DNA of 27,853 nucleotides. Origin: JAWVZY01 sp033721955. GTDB lineage: Bacteria; Patescibacteriota; Minisyncoccia; Spechtbacterales; 2-12-FULL-38-22. Below, piece after piece: positions 12,876-20,817 of this stretch (the stretch's first letter is position 1; every line of letters starts with the position of its first letter). The notes under the pieces were generated by a model. That model saw only the letters and a list, made by a program, of their open reading frames with translations, ran no database searches and had not been told where the DNA came from. Location: contig JAWVZY010000005.1 in assembly GCA_033721955.1 (NCBI GenBank), positions 1-27,853 of the forward strand, in the 5' to 3' direction. The position numbers and the translations under genes are program-made.

Positions 12876-14366
12876 TTAAAATAGATCTACAAGCGTATTA
12901 AGTACTCCAACAGCTTTAGATATAGGATTTTTATGTTCGCCCGAATTTATACCACCTTCCTTAAGATTCGTTTCAAGTTCTGTAGCACTCAATTTATTTG
13001 AAAAGAAAAATCCATACCAAGGAAACTTTACCTTTACCCTTCCCTGTTTATCCACCTCGGTAGAGGCCGGAAGGGTTGCATCAAAAATACCAAGGAATTT
13101 TACAGGAGTCCTGTGAGTTATTTTTATTTTATCAGCTGCTATATCTATAGAATCTATATTTTCATCACGAAGCAATATGCCCTTAGCGAAGTTTTCAAGA
13201 TCTTGTTCATTCTTTACTTCAGCATGCTCTTTTACATCACGTAAAAAGCTTTCTTTCTTTTCAGGATCCCAACCTCTAACTTCGACTGCGCTTGCAGAAA
13301 CATCTGCCCTTTCACGCAAAAAATCCAGATTCGATTGATTGTTTTGAGATACATCACTTTTTGCATCTGTGCCGAACTCGGGTTGCATAACACGTTCACC
13401 GGTATCTGTAGTATCTGTATTTGGAATATCACGTGTTATAACAGGCTCATCGGGATCTCCTTCGTCTGTAGTTGTTGGATCATCTGTTGTATCACTTGAA
13501 ATATCTACCATCTCTACCTCACGCACATCTGTTGTGCTTGCATCTGAGTCAATAGTGTTTGCATCTCCGCTCATAACGCCCTCCGTTATTGAGTCGCTCA
13601 TTGCTGTAAGTGCAAAACCAAAATGATATTCACTTTTAACTACATGGGTAACAGGATCAGGCCATGTTGATCTCCAGCCCTCGGGTTCTATTAAAGTTAG
13701 AGTTATCTCGGTTCCCTCGGGTATAGGGTCAGATTCAAAATAAACACCGCTGCCTGCGTATTTCCCTGAATCTTGATTGCCACATATAGAAAACGGATAT
13801 TCTTTTGAAATTCCTGTATAAGACAGGTTAACCCTGAGGCCCTCAAGCATTATAGCGTCCTCGCATTCATATCCGCCTGAACTAAAATATGTATCTTCAC
13901 CGCCATCACGCCATCCATCACCATCTTTATCAAAAAATACAGTGCCATCTACAGCAAATTTTCTAAGTTCGTGTGTGCTTACTAAAAATATATTGTCGCT
14001 TTCATCAGATGAATAATAAGATGTATTAGATGAATCTAAAAATGAAGCGTTAACAATCACCCTGTAGAAACCTGATTCTGTATTGGGTATCTTCCAACTA
14101 TATGCCCTTGTAGCTACATCTAAATTCTCAGCTACAGTAATTGTTTTAGCGCTGTTATTTGCGTCTTTCATGTATATATTAAAACCGCCCTGTATTATAT
14201 CTGGGTATAAATTATCTACTTCCCACTCTATAGTTATAGTTTCTCCTACATCAAAGTTTTCCGTGCCGTCGGGACTTATTACATTAACTGAAGGGGTAGT
14301 TTGTGCCTGCACAGTAAATATAAGCCCTAAAAATAATATTGCAAAAATTAAAAATATATTTTTCAT
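12876..14366 (-). CDS. Large secreted/surface protein: Kre9/Knh1-like Ig domain plus SdrD-B-like domain
   Basis: 496 aa. Signal peptide to about residue 22 (ending VQAQ). The first domain (SPDGTENFDVGETITIEWEV ... YSWKIPNTESGFYRVIV) matches the Ser/Thr-rich Ig-like 'SPNGGE-W-GE' type. The second (GTVFFDKDGDGWRDGGED, then SYTG and FALTAM) looks like an SdrD-B/prealbumin-like fold with a calcium loop DKDGDGWRD. A Thr/Asp-rich linker follows. The C-terminal domain has VKVKFPWYGFFFSNK, which I have seen in Patescibacteria surface proteins. I start at MKNIF because TGG-TAAAAT ends 8 bases before it; an ATG two codons earlier is only 2 bases from the box. Probably attached to the cell surface or appendages. 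Confidence 0.72.
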   Translation of the reverse strand: MKNIFLIFAILFLGLIFTVQAQTTPSVNVISPDGTENFDVGETITIEWEVDNLYPDIIQGGFNIYMKDANNSAKTITVAENLDVATRAYSWKIPNTESGFYRVIVNASFLDSSNTSYYSSDESDNIFLVSTHELRKFAVDGTVFFDKDGDGWRDGGEDTYFSSGGYECEDAIMLEGLRVNLSYTGISKEYPFSICGNQDSGKYAGSGVYFESDPIPEGTEITLTLIEPEGWRSTWPDPVTHVVKSEYHFGFALTAMSDSITEGVMSGDANTIDSDASTTDVREVEMVDISSDTTDDPTTTDEGDPDEPVITRDIPNTDTTDTGERVMQPEFGTDAKSDVSQNNQSNLDFLRERADVSASAVEVRGWDPEKKESFLRDVKEHAEVKNEQDLENFAKGILLRDENIDSIDIAADKIKITHRTPVKFLGIFDATLPASTEVDKQGRVKVKFPWYGFFFSNKLSATELETNLKEGGINSGEHKNPISKAVGVLNTLVDLF

Positions 14367-14374
14367 ATACATTT

Positions 14375-14383
14375 ATTTTACCA
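14375..14383 (-). promoter_or_regulatory. Extended -10 for leaderless surface-protein/tspO operon
   Basis: TGG-TAAAAT on the minus strand, 8 bases before the ATG at 14366. Confidence 0.55.
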
Positions 14384-14415
14384 CTTACAGGCAACTAAAT
14401 ATTGTGGATTAAAAA

Positions 14416-14436
14416 AACCGCTCTCAAAGAGCGGTT
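14416..14436 (-). terminator. Terminator after the metallophosphoesterase
   Basis: AACCGCTCT-TTG-AGAGCGGTT, 9-bp stem, then TTTTTAA on the minus strand. Confidence 0.85.
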
Positions 14437-14442
14437 TGGGTT

Positions 14443-15426
14443 CTAAGGTGCTTGAATAAATGAAACTCCCTCAAATTCAAATTGGTTATCTGAATCTTTT
14501 TTATAAGTATCCAGATAAGGAGAGTATGTCTTTACAGCCACGCGATCTAAACTTGGAGCTATCTCGATTATACGCATAAATCCAAGGCCTCCCTCTTCCA
14601 ACATCTGGTAATTAGAAAGCATCTGGTATACTTGGTTTCCATGCTTGCCCTTTTCTACAAGCACACCTGTTCCGCTACCCAGAATATGACCACTAAACAC
14701 AAATTTAATATTTTCATGCCTGCTAACAAACTCCTCCCACATGCTCACGCCACTGTTTGCATTATTCAGGTACTCGCCCGGAACGTAGTGGTGGGCCTCT
14801 TCACTACCATGCAGTTTATTATCTGAATAAAGGTAAGTGTGAGTGAGAATTATGACATTTCTGTCCGCATACTTCTCTACCACGTCACTAGCCCAACTGA
14901 GAACCTCATCTCTGGGGCCAAATTCCAAAGATAATACAAGCCAATCTGTATCCTTTGCCGAAAACAAATGGTATGTATTATCTGATCTACTTTCTTCAAA
15001 AGCTCCCCCAAAAGAGGAACTCTGGCTCAATTTCTGAAGAGGGAAATATTTGTTAAAGCGGGAGCTATCTCTCTGTCTGCCTGCCATACTCATATCATGA
15101 TTGCCCACAGCAAGGGCATATGGAACTGCTCCATCAAGAAAATTAATACTTTCTTGGGCATTTTTCCATTCTGCCTCAGTGTTTTTGTGGACTATATCGC
15201 CCTCATGCAGAACAAAGACAATATTATTATCACGGGCATTATCCCTTATCCATTTAGTTTGGGTACTAAATATTCCGGGGTGCTCAAGCGCATATATCTG
15301 GGTATCAGGAAGCACAACTAATCTGAAGGTCTCGTCTTGGGGCATAGGTTCATTTTCTGAGCCAAAATCAGCGATAATGAAAACCAGTAAAGCCGTTATT
15401 GTCAAAAAGATAAAGGTTCTGCGCAT
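14443..15426 (-). CDS. Exported calcineurin-like metallophosphoesterase
   Basis: A membrane or signal segment (residues 4-20) precedes the phosphoesterase domain with metal motifs in order: LPDTQIY (D-x-Q form of the first motif, common in this subfamily), HEGDIVH, AVGNHD, ILTHTYLY, and VFSGHILGSG. 327 aa. It is most like the extracytoplasmic 'LPDTQ' phosphoesterases with Gln in place of the first His; the substrate cannot be read from sequence. AAAGGAGGT ribosome site, own promoter (15475-15503) and terminator. G+C is higher than in the AT-rich neighbours. Confidence 0.88.
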   Translation of the reverse strand: MRRTFIFLTITALLVFIIADFGSENEPMPQDETFRLVVLPDTQIYALEHPGIFSTQTKWIRDNARDNNIVFVLHEGDIVHKNTEAEWKNAQESINFLDGAVPYALAVGNHDMSMAGRQRDSSRFNKYFPLQKLSQSSSFGGAFEESRSDNTYHLFSAKDTDWLVLSLEFGPRDEVLSWASDVVEKYADRNVIILTHTYLYSDNKLHGSEEAHHYVPGEYLNNANSGVSMWEEFVSRHENIKFVFSGHILGSGTGVLVEKGKHGNQVYQMLSNYQMLEEGGLGFMRIIEIAPSLDRVAVKTYSPYLDTYKKDSDNQFEFEGVSFIQAP

Positions 15427-15474
15427 TGCACACCTCCTTTCTAGGTTTATTAGGTAGTTTCAAAAACTAACCAT

Positions 15475-15503
15475 CTTATACCATAAATTTATATATAAAT
15501 CAA
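15475..15503 (-). promoter_or_regulatory. Promoter of the metallophosphoesterase
   Basis: TTGATT (15503-15498), 17-base spacer, TATAAG (15480-15475), with TGG before the -10. The spacer resembles those at 758 and 1916. The -35 starts in the T-tract of the terminator at 15507. Confidence 0.72.
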
Positions 15504-15506
15504 GAA

Positions 15507-15527
15507 AACCGCCTTAAAAAGGCGGTT
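15507..15527 (-). terminator. Terminator after the DUF2892-like gene
   Basis: AACCGCCTT-TTT-AAGGCGGTT then TTCTTG on the minus strand. Confidence 0.82.
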
Positions 15528-15559
15528 GCAATATATTAAATTTCTACTTGCTTAATAAG

Positions 15560-15922
15560 CTACAAGAAGAAAAGGGGGCTTAAAATTATCAAGCTGCCCA
15601 CAAGTGCTTTAGTTGAGTTTTTGCGCGATATTTCTTTAAAATGAATACTTAAGCTTTTATCTTCAAGATCCTCTTTGCCCAGAGAAAGCCAGCCGCTCAT
15701 GCTTTGTTTTTCACGATAAGTATTGATAGGGCATACTCCTGTGCGGGCCTCAAGTAAAAGAAAAAGACCGTTATATACAATAACAAATAAAACTATATAC
15801 CAAAACGGTGTAAACCCCTCTATATAAAAGAGTGTAAGATATATAAAAAATAAAAGAAGCAAGGCACCAAGTACACCCCTTGTTATTCTTTGCTTTTTGC
15901 CTATGTTTGCTACCTTTGCCAT
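15560..15922 (-). CDS. DUF2892-like small membrane protein
   Basis: 120 aa. It begins MAKVANIGKKQRITRGVLGALLLLFFIYLTLFYIEG, then a second helix YIVLFVIVYNGLFLLLEARTGVCPINTY, matching the DUF2892 outline of a basic 'N.G..dR..R...G' start, two helices and CP. DUF2892 is often the membrane half of YgaP-type rhodaneses, and a separate rhodanese lies about 4.5 kb downstream. A third hydrophobic stretch ends the protein (LVGSLIILSPLFFL). TAAAAT ends 9 bases before the ATG, so it is probably leaderless. Confidence 0.68.
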   Translation of the reverse strand: MAKVANIGKKQRITRGVLGALLLLFFIYLTLFYIEGFTPFWYIVLFVIVYNGLFLLLEARTGVCPINTYREKQSMSGWLSLGKEDLEDKSLSIHFKEISRKNSTKALVGSLIILSPLFFL

Positions 15923-15931
15923 ATTAAAGAC

Positions 15932-15937
15932 ATTTTA
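15932..15937 (-). promoter_or_regulatory. -10 box for the gene at 15922
   Basis: TAAAAT on the minus strand, 9 bases before the ATG. No Shine-Dalgarno. Confidence 0.5.
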
Positions 15938-15962
15938 GCGTAAAATAGCACCCATGTAAAAA

Positions 15963-15980
15963 CCGCCCTCGGAAGGGCGG
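15963..15980 (-). terminator. Terminator after the gene at 15993
   Basis: CCGCCCT-TCCG-AGGGCGG then TTTTTAC on the minus strand. Confidence 0.85.
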
Positions 15981-15992
15981 TGGCAGTAAATA

Positions 15993-16322
15993 CTATTCTA
16001 AGGTTGTACCGTAATATGTTTCCAGTGCCGCCTTTGCATAATCACGCAACTCTTCATTTGGATCGTTATCTTTTAGGTTATGTAAATTTTCTGCAATACT
16101 GCTTTTTTCATTTACATCATCTGTATGTATCATTATATCCAACCAGCGTTTTATGAAATGTTTATAAACCTCCACACGCTTTCTTTCATCTCCCGCGTCA
16201 CGCAAAAACCTCTCAAGCTGGTCAATGCCATGCCCGGCATAACCATCTACAAACGCCCAATGAACTTCATTTTTAGTTTCAAGAGGAAGATCTTCCCATT
16301 CATTATTATTTTTCTCTTCCAT
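15993..16322 (-). CDS. Small acidic helical protein of unknown function (109 aa)
   Basis: No family recognised. It is soluble, with 23 or more acidic residues in helical stretches: EWEDLPLETKNEVHWAFVDG, IDQLERFLRDAGDERKRVEVYKHFI, SIAENLHNLKDNDPNEELRDYAKAALETYY. The last part ('N..L.D.D.NEELRDYAKAALE') resembles a HEAT-like helical pair and may be a protein-binding surface. AAAGGAG lies 7 bases before the ATG; it has its own promoter and terminator, so it is a one-gene unit. Its size and organisation resemble the 10399 and 23113 genes, but I see no clear sequence match to them. Confidence 0.7.
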   Translation of the reverse strand: MEEKNNNEWEDLPLETKNEVHWAFVDGYAGHGIDQLERFLRDAGDERKRVEVYKHFIKRWLDIMIHTDDVNEKSSIAENLHNLKDNDPNEELRDYAKAALETYYGTTLE

Positions 16323-16349
16323 TTCTAATCTCCTTTTGGTGCTGAGTTA

Positions 16350-16377
16350 AAAATACCATAAAATATGCCTAATGCAA
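16350..16377 (-). promoter_or_regulatory. Promoter of the gene at 15993-16322
   Basis: TTGCAT (16377-16372), 16-base spacer, TATTTT (16355-16350), with TGG before the -10. Confidence 0.65.
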
Positions 16378-16381
16378 ACAA

Positions 16382-16403
16382 AAGCCGCCATAATCGGCGG
16401 CTT
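16382..16403 (-). terminator. Terminator after mscS
   Basis: AAGCCGCC-GATTAT-GGCGGCTT then TTGTTTG on the minus strand; the T-run overlaps the next gene's -35. Confidence 0.8.
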
Positions 16404-16424
16404 CTAGTATAAACTCATTAAAAT

Positions 16425-17357
16425 CTAATTTTCACCGTCATATACCACAAGAGTGCTTGAAGCGATGTTTATATCCTTTTCTTTTTCTATTGTTTCCATA
16501 AGACGCTGACTTATGGTGTGCGCTACTATTCTTCTTTCATAAACCGGGCATACATATCTTACCGTAAAGTTTATCCAGTTATCTGTAAGATTCATAAAAA
16601 TAGATGGCTCTGTATCTCTTTCCTGAATATAATATTTCTCCCTTATAAGTTCCAGATAATTTTTAGCATTTTGCTGGTATTGCTCAGTTTCTGCATCTAC
16701 CACTTCTTTAATAATAGCGCGTGCCTTCTGCCAATCGTCACCATAAGTTATGGGGATAGATATTTCATCCCAAATAAAATTATAGTCCTGAGTATAGTTA
16801 TTTATAGCGCCCGTCATAAGACGGCTATTGGGTATTTTTGTAAGACGGCCTGTGGCCTGATCTCCTCCTACCCATTCTCTCATCTCTACTATTGAAGTAT
16901 ACAACAAGCCAATATCCATTACATCTCCATGCTTAGAATCTATCTCTATTCTATCCCCAATTGTATAGGGTTTTTTGGTAAATAAAATAATGCCTCCCAT
17001 AAGGTTTTTGAAAAAATCCTGAAGAGCTACTGCCGCACCCGCGCCCACAATACCATAAGCTACAAGAAGGGTTTGGACGTTCTCTATCCATATAGTTATT
17101 ATCACCACCATAAGCACCGCTAAATGGACAAAAAATAGAGACCTGCGAAGTGAATACCTTGTCCTCTTTTCTTTTACCGTCTTTTGCATGTAACTTTCTG
17201 CTACTATATGGGTTAGAAAATAAACAGCTGCTATAGCAAAAAGGGTATAAGATATTTTATCTAAAAGCAATCCGGAGTATATATCATCCATAGTAAAACT
17301 GAACACACCAAGCGCTATAAAGCTTAAAAATTTGATAAAGTTTTTAGATAAATGCAT
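16425..17357 (-). CDS. mscS: MscS-family mechanosensitive channel
   Basis: Opens under membrane tension to release solutes. 310 aa. Three or more N-terminal helices; the pore helix TM3 is VAYGIVGAGAAVALQDFFKNLMGGIILF with its Gly/Ala packing, then the beta domain KKPYTIGDRIEIDSKHGDVMDIGLLYTSI and TKIPNSRLMTGAINNYT, typical MscS features. The C-terminal cytoplasmic alpha/beta domain includes a longer insert (QYQQNAKNYLELIREKYYIQ). TATAAT ends 9 bases before this ATG; a GTG six codons upstream is rejected because it lies in the promoter. The Nudix gene ends 18 bases upstream, so read-through plus an internal promoter is likely. Confidence 0.95.
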   Translation of the reverse strand: MHLSKNFIKFLSFIALGVFSFTMDDIYSGLLLDKISYTLFAIAAVYFLTHIVAESYMQKTVKEKRTRYSLRRSLFFVHLAVLMVVIITIWIENVQTLLVAYGIVGAGAAVALQDFFKNLMGGIILFTKKPYTIGDRIEIDSKHGDVMDIGLLYTSIVEMREWVGGDQATGRLTKIPNSRLMTGAINNYTQDYNFIWDEISIPITYGDDWQKARAIIKEVVDAETEQYQQNAKNYLELIREKYYIQERDTEPSIFMNLTDNWINFTVRYVCPVYERRIVAHTISQRLMETIEKEKDINIASSTLVVYDGEN

Positions 17358-17366
17358 AGTGCTTAT

Positions 17367-17372
17367 ATTATA
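17367..17372 (-). promoter_or_regulatory. -10 box between nudix and mscS
   Basis: TATAAT on the minus strand in the 18-base gap between the two genes, 9 bases before the mscS ATG. Confidence 0.58.
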
Positions 17373-17375
17373 CAC

Positions 17376-17783
17376 CTATATTTGCCTAAATGCATCTTTT
17401 ATTATTTTTCTATGATCAAAGCCCATTTTTTGAGGTAATTCATCCGGAGAGAAATATTTATATTCTGAACCCTCACGGCCAAGCTTGATTTTGTCACTAC
17501 CTTTTATAACGCCAATATATGTAACAGATACAGCATGATAGCGAGGATCTCTATTGGGAGATGAATATACCCCTACTAACTCTTCTAGCTCTACATCCAG
17601 ACCTACTTCTTCTTTTACCTCGCGTATAGCGGCATGCTCTGTTGTTTCGCCATAATCTACATGGCCGCCGGGTAAAACCCAGTATCCTCTAAAGGGCTCA
17701 TGTGCGCGGAGCATAAGTAAAACCTTTTCATCTTTAATTATTACAACATCCGCAACAAGCACGGGTAATTTTTTATCTTTCAT
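17376..17783 (-). CDS. Nudix hydrolase
   Basis: 135 aa. Complete Nudix box: G40-HVDYG-E46-TTEHAAI-R54-EVKEEVG-L62, matching GX5EX7REUXEEXGU. The N-terminal part KVLLMLRAHEPFRGYWVLPGGH is the ADP-ribose/NTP-type approach strand. The residues after the box give no clear substrate clue; MutT-, NUDT1- or ADP-ribose-type activity are all possible. It starts 3 bases after the stop of the surface protein at 17787, so it lies in that operon. Confidence 0.92.
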   Translation of the reverse strand: MKDKKLPVLVADVVIIKDEKVLLMLRAHEPFRGYWVLPGGHVDYGETTEHAAIREVKEEVGLDVELEELVGVYSSPNRDPRYHAVSVTYIGVIKGSDKIKLGREGSEYKYFSPDELPQKMGFDHRKIIKDAFRQI

Positions 17784-17786
17784 ATT

Positions 17787-19271
17787 TTATTTTGTATAAG
17801 CGCTTACGGGCAAATAATCCATAAGGGCACCCGATGGCTGGCCAACTACATCATAAACCCGCTGGCCTGCATTATTTGTCATTTCAAATTTTATACGCAA
17901 CTGATCATCTTCATTAATACAGCTCCCATCTGCAAAACTATTAAGCTGGAGCGTTGCTGTTTTCCCTTCCAATTTAATAGAAGAGCTATCCGGTGGCGGT
18001 GGCGTGTTACCGGGTCCATATTTAAACTCATTCCAGCCGGCACCATAATTGCCTATTCCAATACCTGTATCAGATGAGCCGTCACTGCTCGAGCCCGCGC
18101 GATGAACCTGCATTACCATCTCACCCTTATCACCTCTGCCCAAGCCGGGAAGGTTAATATTAGTATCTATAGTAGCGCGTACCGCCTTGCACTCACCCTC
18201 AGCCGCAACCCGCTCAACACTGACACCTATAGCATCAACCTCACATTCTACATCCCCTTGCTTAGGCACAAAGCAATCGTCGGACGCCTCTTCTGCCTGA
18301 CCCAACGAAGAATCGGACACATCCGAGCCCCGGGCTATACATTCTACAGGAACAATAAAACTCGCATACATATTTTCTCTATACAACTCACCCTCAGGTG
18401 GTGTTGTATAAGAGCCATGCACATAGTGATGCTCCCTTCCTAGTACCAAAAATTCCGCGCTAAAAGTAACAGTTTCTTTGCCCGGTCTTTCGCATGTAAA
18501 TGTGGCCGAGTTAGAATATGTATTTTCAAACTTTTCACCCTCAACAGATTCTGATATTTCAGGACTTAAAATTCCGCTAAAATTCGTAGTCCATCCCTCG
18601 CTTATAATGGTGGAGGTAATTTCTACAAAATAACCCATAATATCATATTGTGTGGGTCCGGCTACAGGAACGCCGTTTAAACCCTCTGCATACCCGCTTA
18701 ACTCTCCCGCTTTTATGGATTCCTTTATATCTTCTGTATTATCATCTCCAAATGAACCCTCTGACTCAATATCAACTGATGCGGTAAAAGAATTACCCAC
18801 AAATCTACGCACACTCTCAGGTGTATGTTTTAACGTAAATGGCCCCTCATGCGCTACCAAAGTACTAAAATGATTAATAGAGGCCTCAATAATGGTTTCA
18901 TCTTCATTTATTGATACCTGCGCATCTTCTATAAGTTCCAAAGAGTTTTCTTTAGAATAATGCGCGAGGAGAGGAATTGTATCAGATGCAGGCACTGAAG
19001 TTTTAAAAATAACGGGCTCACTAAATTTGAGGCCTTCGGGCATAAGTTCATACACGCTATAAATACCATCACCTAACACTTCTGTATTTAAAGTAATAGA
19101 AATATCGTCTTTATCTAAATTTTCAGGCATAGCACTCTTTGGGATCTCTAGAGTTGCATTGCCGTCATCAGATCTTACCATCAATGGATTGTTTGAGTTT
19201 TTAAATATAAAAAATCCAACAATACCTAAAATAACAACCAATGATACTACAAAAAATATTTTTTTATTCAT
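17787..19271 (-). CDS. Membrane-anchored surface protein with ZU5-like domain
   Basis: 494 aa. One N-terminal membrane helix (FFVVSLVVILGIVGFFIF) anchors an exported protein. The first domain, ATLEIPKSAMPENLDKDDISI then SVYELMPEGLKFSEPVIFKTSV, has the ZU5-type layout ('A.L.IP.GAL...', 'YELGPEGL.F..PV'). It is followed by several beta-rich, Cys-containing stretches (ATFTCERPGKETVTF; CFVPKQGDVECEVDAIG; CEC-like pairs) and a Pro/Ser/Gly low-complexity segment (GNTPPPPDSSS). An adhesive or structural role is likely but not proved. First gene of the operon with nudix; 33 bases downstream of the M23-like gene. Confidence 0.65.
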   Translation of the reverse strand: MNKKIFFVVSLVVILGIVGFFIFKNSNNPLMVRSDDGNATLEIPKSAMPENLDKDDISITLNTEVLGDGIYSVYELMPEGLKFSEPVIFKTSVPASDTIPLLAHYSKENSLELIEDAQVSINEDETIIEASINHFSTLVAHEGPFTLKHTPESVRRFVGNSFTASVDIESEGSFGDDNTEDIKESIKAGELSGYAEGLNGVPVAGPTQYDIMGYFVEITSTIISEGWTTNFSGILSPEISESVEGEKFENTYSNSATFTCERPGKETVTFSAEFLVLGREHHYVHGSYTTPPEGELYRENMYASFIVPVECIARGSDVSDSSLGQAEEASDDCFVPKQGDVECEVDAIGVSVERVAAEGECKAVRATIDTNINLPGLGRGDKGEMVMQVHRAGSSSDGSSDTGIGIGNYGAGWNEFKYGPGNTPPPPDSSSIKLEGKTATLQLNSFADGSCINEDDQLRIKFEMTNNAGQRVYDVVGQPSGALMDYLPVSAYTK

Positions 19272-19304
19272 AAATACTTATTAATTATTGCATAAAATAT
19301 AAAT

Positions 19305-20393
19305 TTATAATTCTTCTACAAAACACGGGTCATCTCCGCTATTAAATCCCTGCTCTGCCATTACATCAAGGGCTTTATAAATTTTCTGCTTATCAGCCTC
19401 GCTCAAATAACGCAAAGGACATACAGCAGCACCGCCCTCATATGCATTTCCGGGTATCTTAACTGCCCACTCAACTTCTTCAACAGGGTTTTCGCCCTGA
19501 GAACCTCCGTGGCGAATAGACGCCGGAGCCGCTCTTGCCAGAGGATCGCCAACCTCTACATAATCACCTGTTTGCACCCGGAGATCTACTACATGATCAA
19601 ACTCCACCCAATAATCTGTCACATCACCTGTAGGACCTATATGCATCTCGTAATCCTGACCTTCGGGACCCTCTTCAGGCGGATCATTTAAGCCCACCTT
19701 AACTACGCCTGCAACAGGTGCTCGCAAAATCGTACCCGGAACTAACTCAATATGCCATGAACTTACAGTGCCCGGAGTCCAATAGTCAAAATGGTGTCCT
19801 CCAAAAGGAATAATTACATAAGAGCCGGCATAAGAAAGTTCACCAAGTGATTTGTTTGAAGCATCATACATATCACCTATTTCAAAAGGTATTTGCAAAG
19901 AAGCAGCTCCTTCACGGGTATAATTAGGCACCTGATCCATTGAGGTATACTTTATGCCCAGCGAATACCACTTAAATTCGTTATTATTTATACAAAATAC
20001 TTTTTTAAAAAAATTAGGGTCTGCTGCCAGGGCCTCCTCTCCAGATACGTCAAGCCAATGCAGAGTTGCTATGTCTTCTCCTGTAACTTCAACAGCATAA
20101 ATAGCGGGGATACCGCTTTCACAATTTTGAAAATAAGTTGTTGTCTGAAATGAATCGCGCTCAAAAGGCCTTATTTCACGCACATTTTCAAAACCCCCAA
20201 GATGCCCATAGAAATTAAATATTTCAGGATTTAAAAAAAGGCGCTTATATCCGTGCTCGTTTACTATATAGATATCGGGATCACCCGAAGCGCTTATAAC
20301 ATCGCCCTCTGTAAGGTTAAATTGATCCGGCGTAAGTGCGCTCGCTGATGCCGGTAATAAAATAAATATTAAAATTATAACTAATTTCTTCAC
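19305..20393 (-). CDS. Secreted two-domain protein: YKRLF-type N-domain plus degenerate M23-like domain
   Basis: 362 aa with a signal peptide to about residue 19 (ASASA). Residues 20-145 form a cell-surface domain shared with the 20818 product (GDPDIYIVNEHGYKRLFLNP... and FCINNNEFKWY). The C-terminal part follows the M23/lysostaphin layout: GGHHFDYWTPG (H200/H201, D203), APVAGVVKVG, WVEFDHVVDLRVQTGDYVEVGDPLA (H267) and VEWAVKIPG. The usual H-x-H ligand pair at the end is replaced by V-E-W, so catalysis is doubtful; it may bind peptidoglycan. The start is GTG, overlapping the upstream stop as GTGA, so it is coupled to the Lys-rich gene. Confidence 0.75.
   Translation of the reverse strand: MKKLVIILIFILLPASASALTPDQFNLTEGDVISASGDPDIYIVNEHGYKRLFLNPEIFNFYGHLGGFENVREIRPFERDSFQTTTYFQNCESGIPAIYAVEVTGEDIATLHWLDVSGEEALAADPNFFKKVFCINNNEFKWYSLGIKYTSMDQVPNYTREGAASLQIPFEIGDMYDASNKSLGELSYAGSYVIIPFGGHHFDYWTPGTVSSWHIELVPGTILRAPVAGVVKVGLNDPPEEGPEGQDYEMHIGPTGDVTDYWVEFDHVVDLRVQTGDYVEVGDPLARAAPASIRHGGSQGENPVEEVEWAVKIPGNAYEGGAAVCPLRYLSEADKQKIYKALDVMAEQGFNSGDDPCFVEEL
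20190..20299. repeat. 110-base near-identical block, copy 1 (partner 21772-21881)
   Basis: Aligned at a constant offset of 1582 bases with copy 2, with one mismatch (20271 G versus 21853 A). It encodes about 36 residues that are identical in both proteins. A second 33-base identical patch (19965-19997 versus 21547-21579) sits at the same offset, so the domain is colinear without indels. Confidence 0.95.
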
Positions 20394-20809
20394 CTTACTG
20401 TTTCTGATAACCCCCTGGGTTTAATAATATTATCTAATTTATCAAGTCCAAGATCTACACCAAGTCCCAGCGCAATAAAAAATGCTATAGCTACCAAAAC
20501 AATTAAACCGACAATAATTTCAATAACTATTCTTTTTTTAGAACGCTTATTATCTGCTTTCCCCAGCTTTTCTATCTTGGGTAGTTTATTTTTATCTTTT
20601 TTTGCCTTTTTAGCTTGTTTTTTTTGTTCTTTTTTCTCTTTTTTAGCAAGTTTCTTTTTCTCCTTTTTTGAAAGCTCTTTTTGTTTCTCTTTTTTTGGCT
20701 CTTCTATTTTTTCTTCCTTTTGAGATATTTTAAGTTGAGCATGAATTTCTTCATCAGAAAAACCATGTTTACGCATTTTCTCTATATATTTTTTTGTTTT
20801 TTCATCCAT
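20390..20809 (-). CDS. Lys-rich protein with C-terminal membrane helix
   Basis: 139 aa. An N-terminal helix (KKYIEKMRKHGFSDEEIHAQLK) is followed by an extreme Lys/Glu stretch of KKEKK repeats (about residues 35-85), then one membrane helix (IVIEIIVGLIVLVAIAFFIALGLGV) and a short tail. N-terminus in the cytoplasm is most likely. The basic stretch could bind nucleic acid or lie along the membrane. The first part, with 'GFSDEEI..QL' resembling SHOCT-like or short helical motifs, is not diagnostic. It sits between two exported paralogs, starts 8 bases after the stop of the upstream gene and is coupled to the next by GTGA. Confidence 0.72.
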   Translation of the reverse strand: MDEKTKKYIEKMRKHGFSDEEIHAQLKISQKEEKIEEPKKEKQKELSKKEKKKLAKKEKKEQKKQAKKAKKDKNKLPKIEKLGKADNKRSKKRIVIEIIVGLIVLVAIAFFIALGLGVDLGLDKLDNIIKPRGLSETVR

Positions 20810-20817
20810 ATATTTAT

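Noticed and set aside
14632..15457. Several plus-strand ORFs over the metallophosphoesterase
   Set aside because: They fall antisense to a complete five-motif phosphoesterase; no ribosome sites.
20580..20720. T-rich low-complexity stretch as a repeat or regulatory tract
   Set aside because: It encodes the Lys-rich KKEKK segment on the minus strand; no independent structure is needed.
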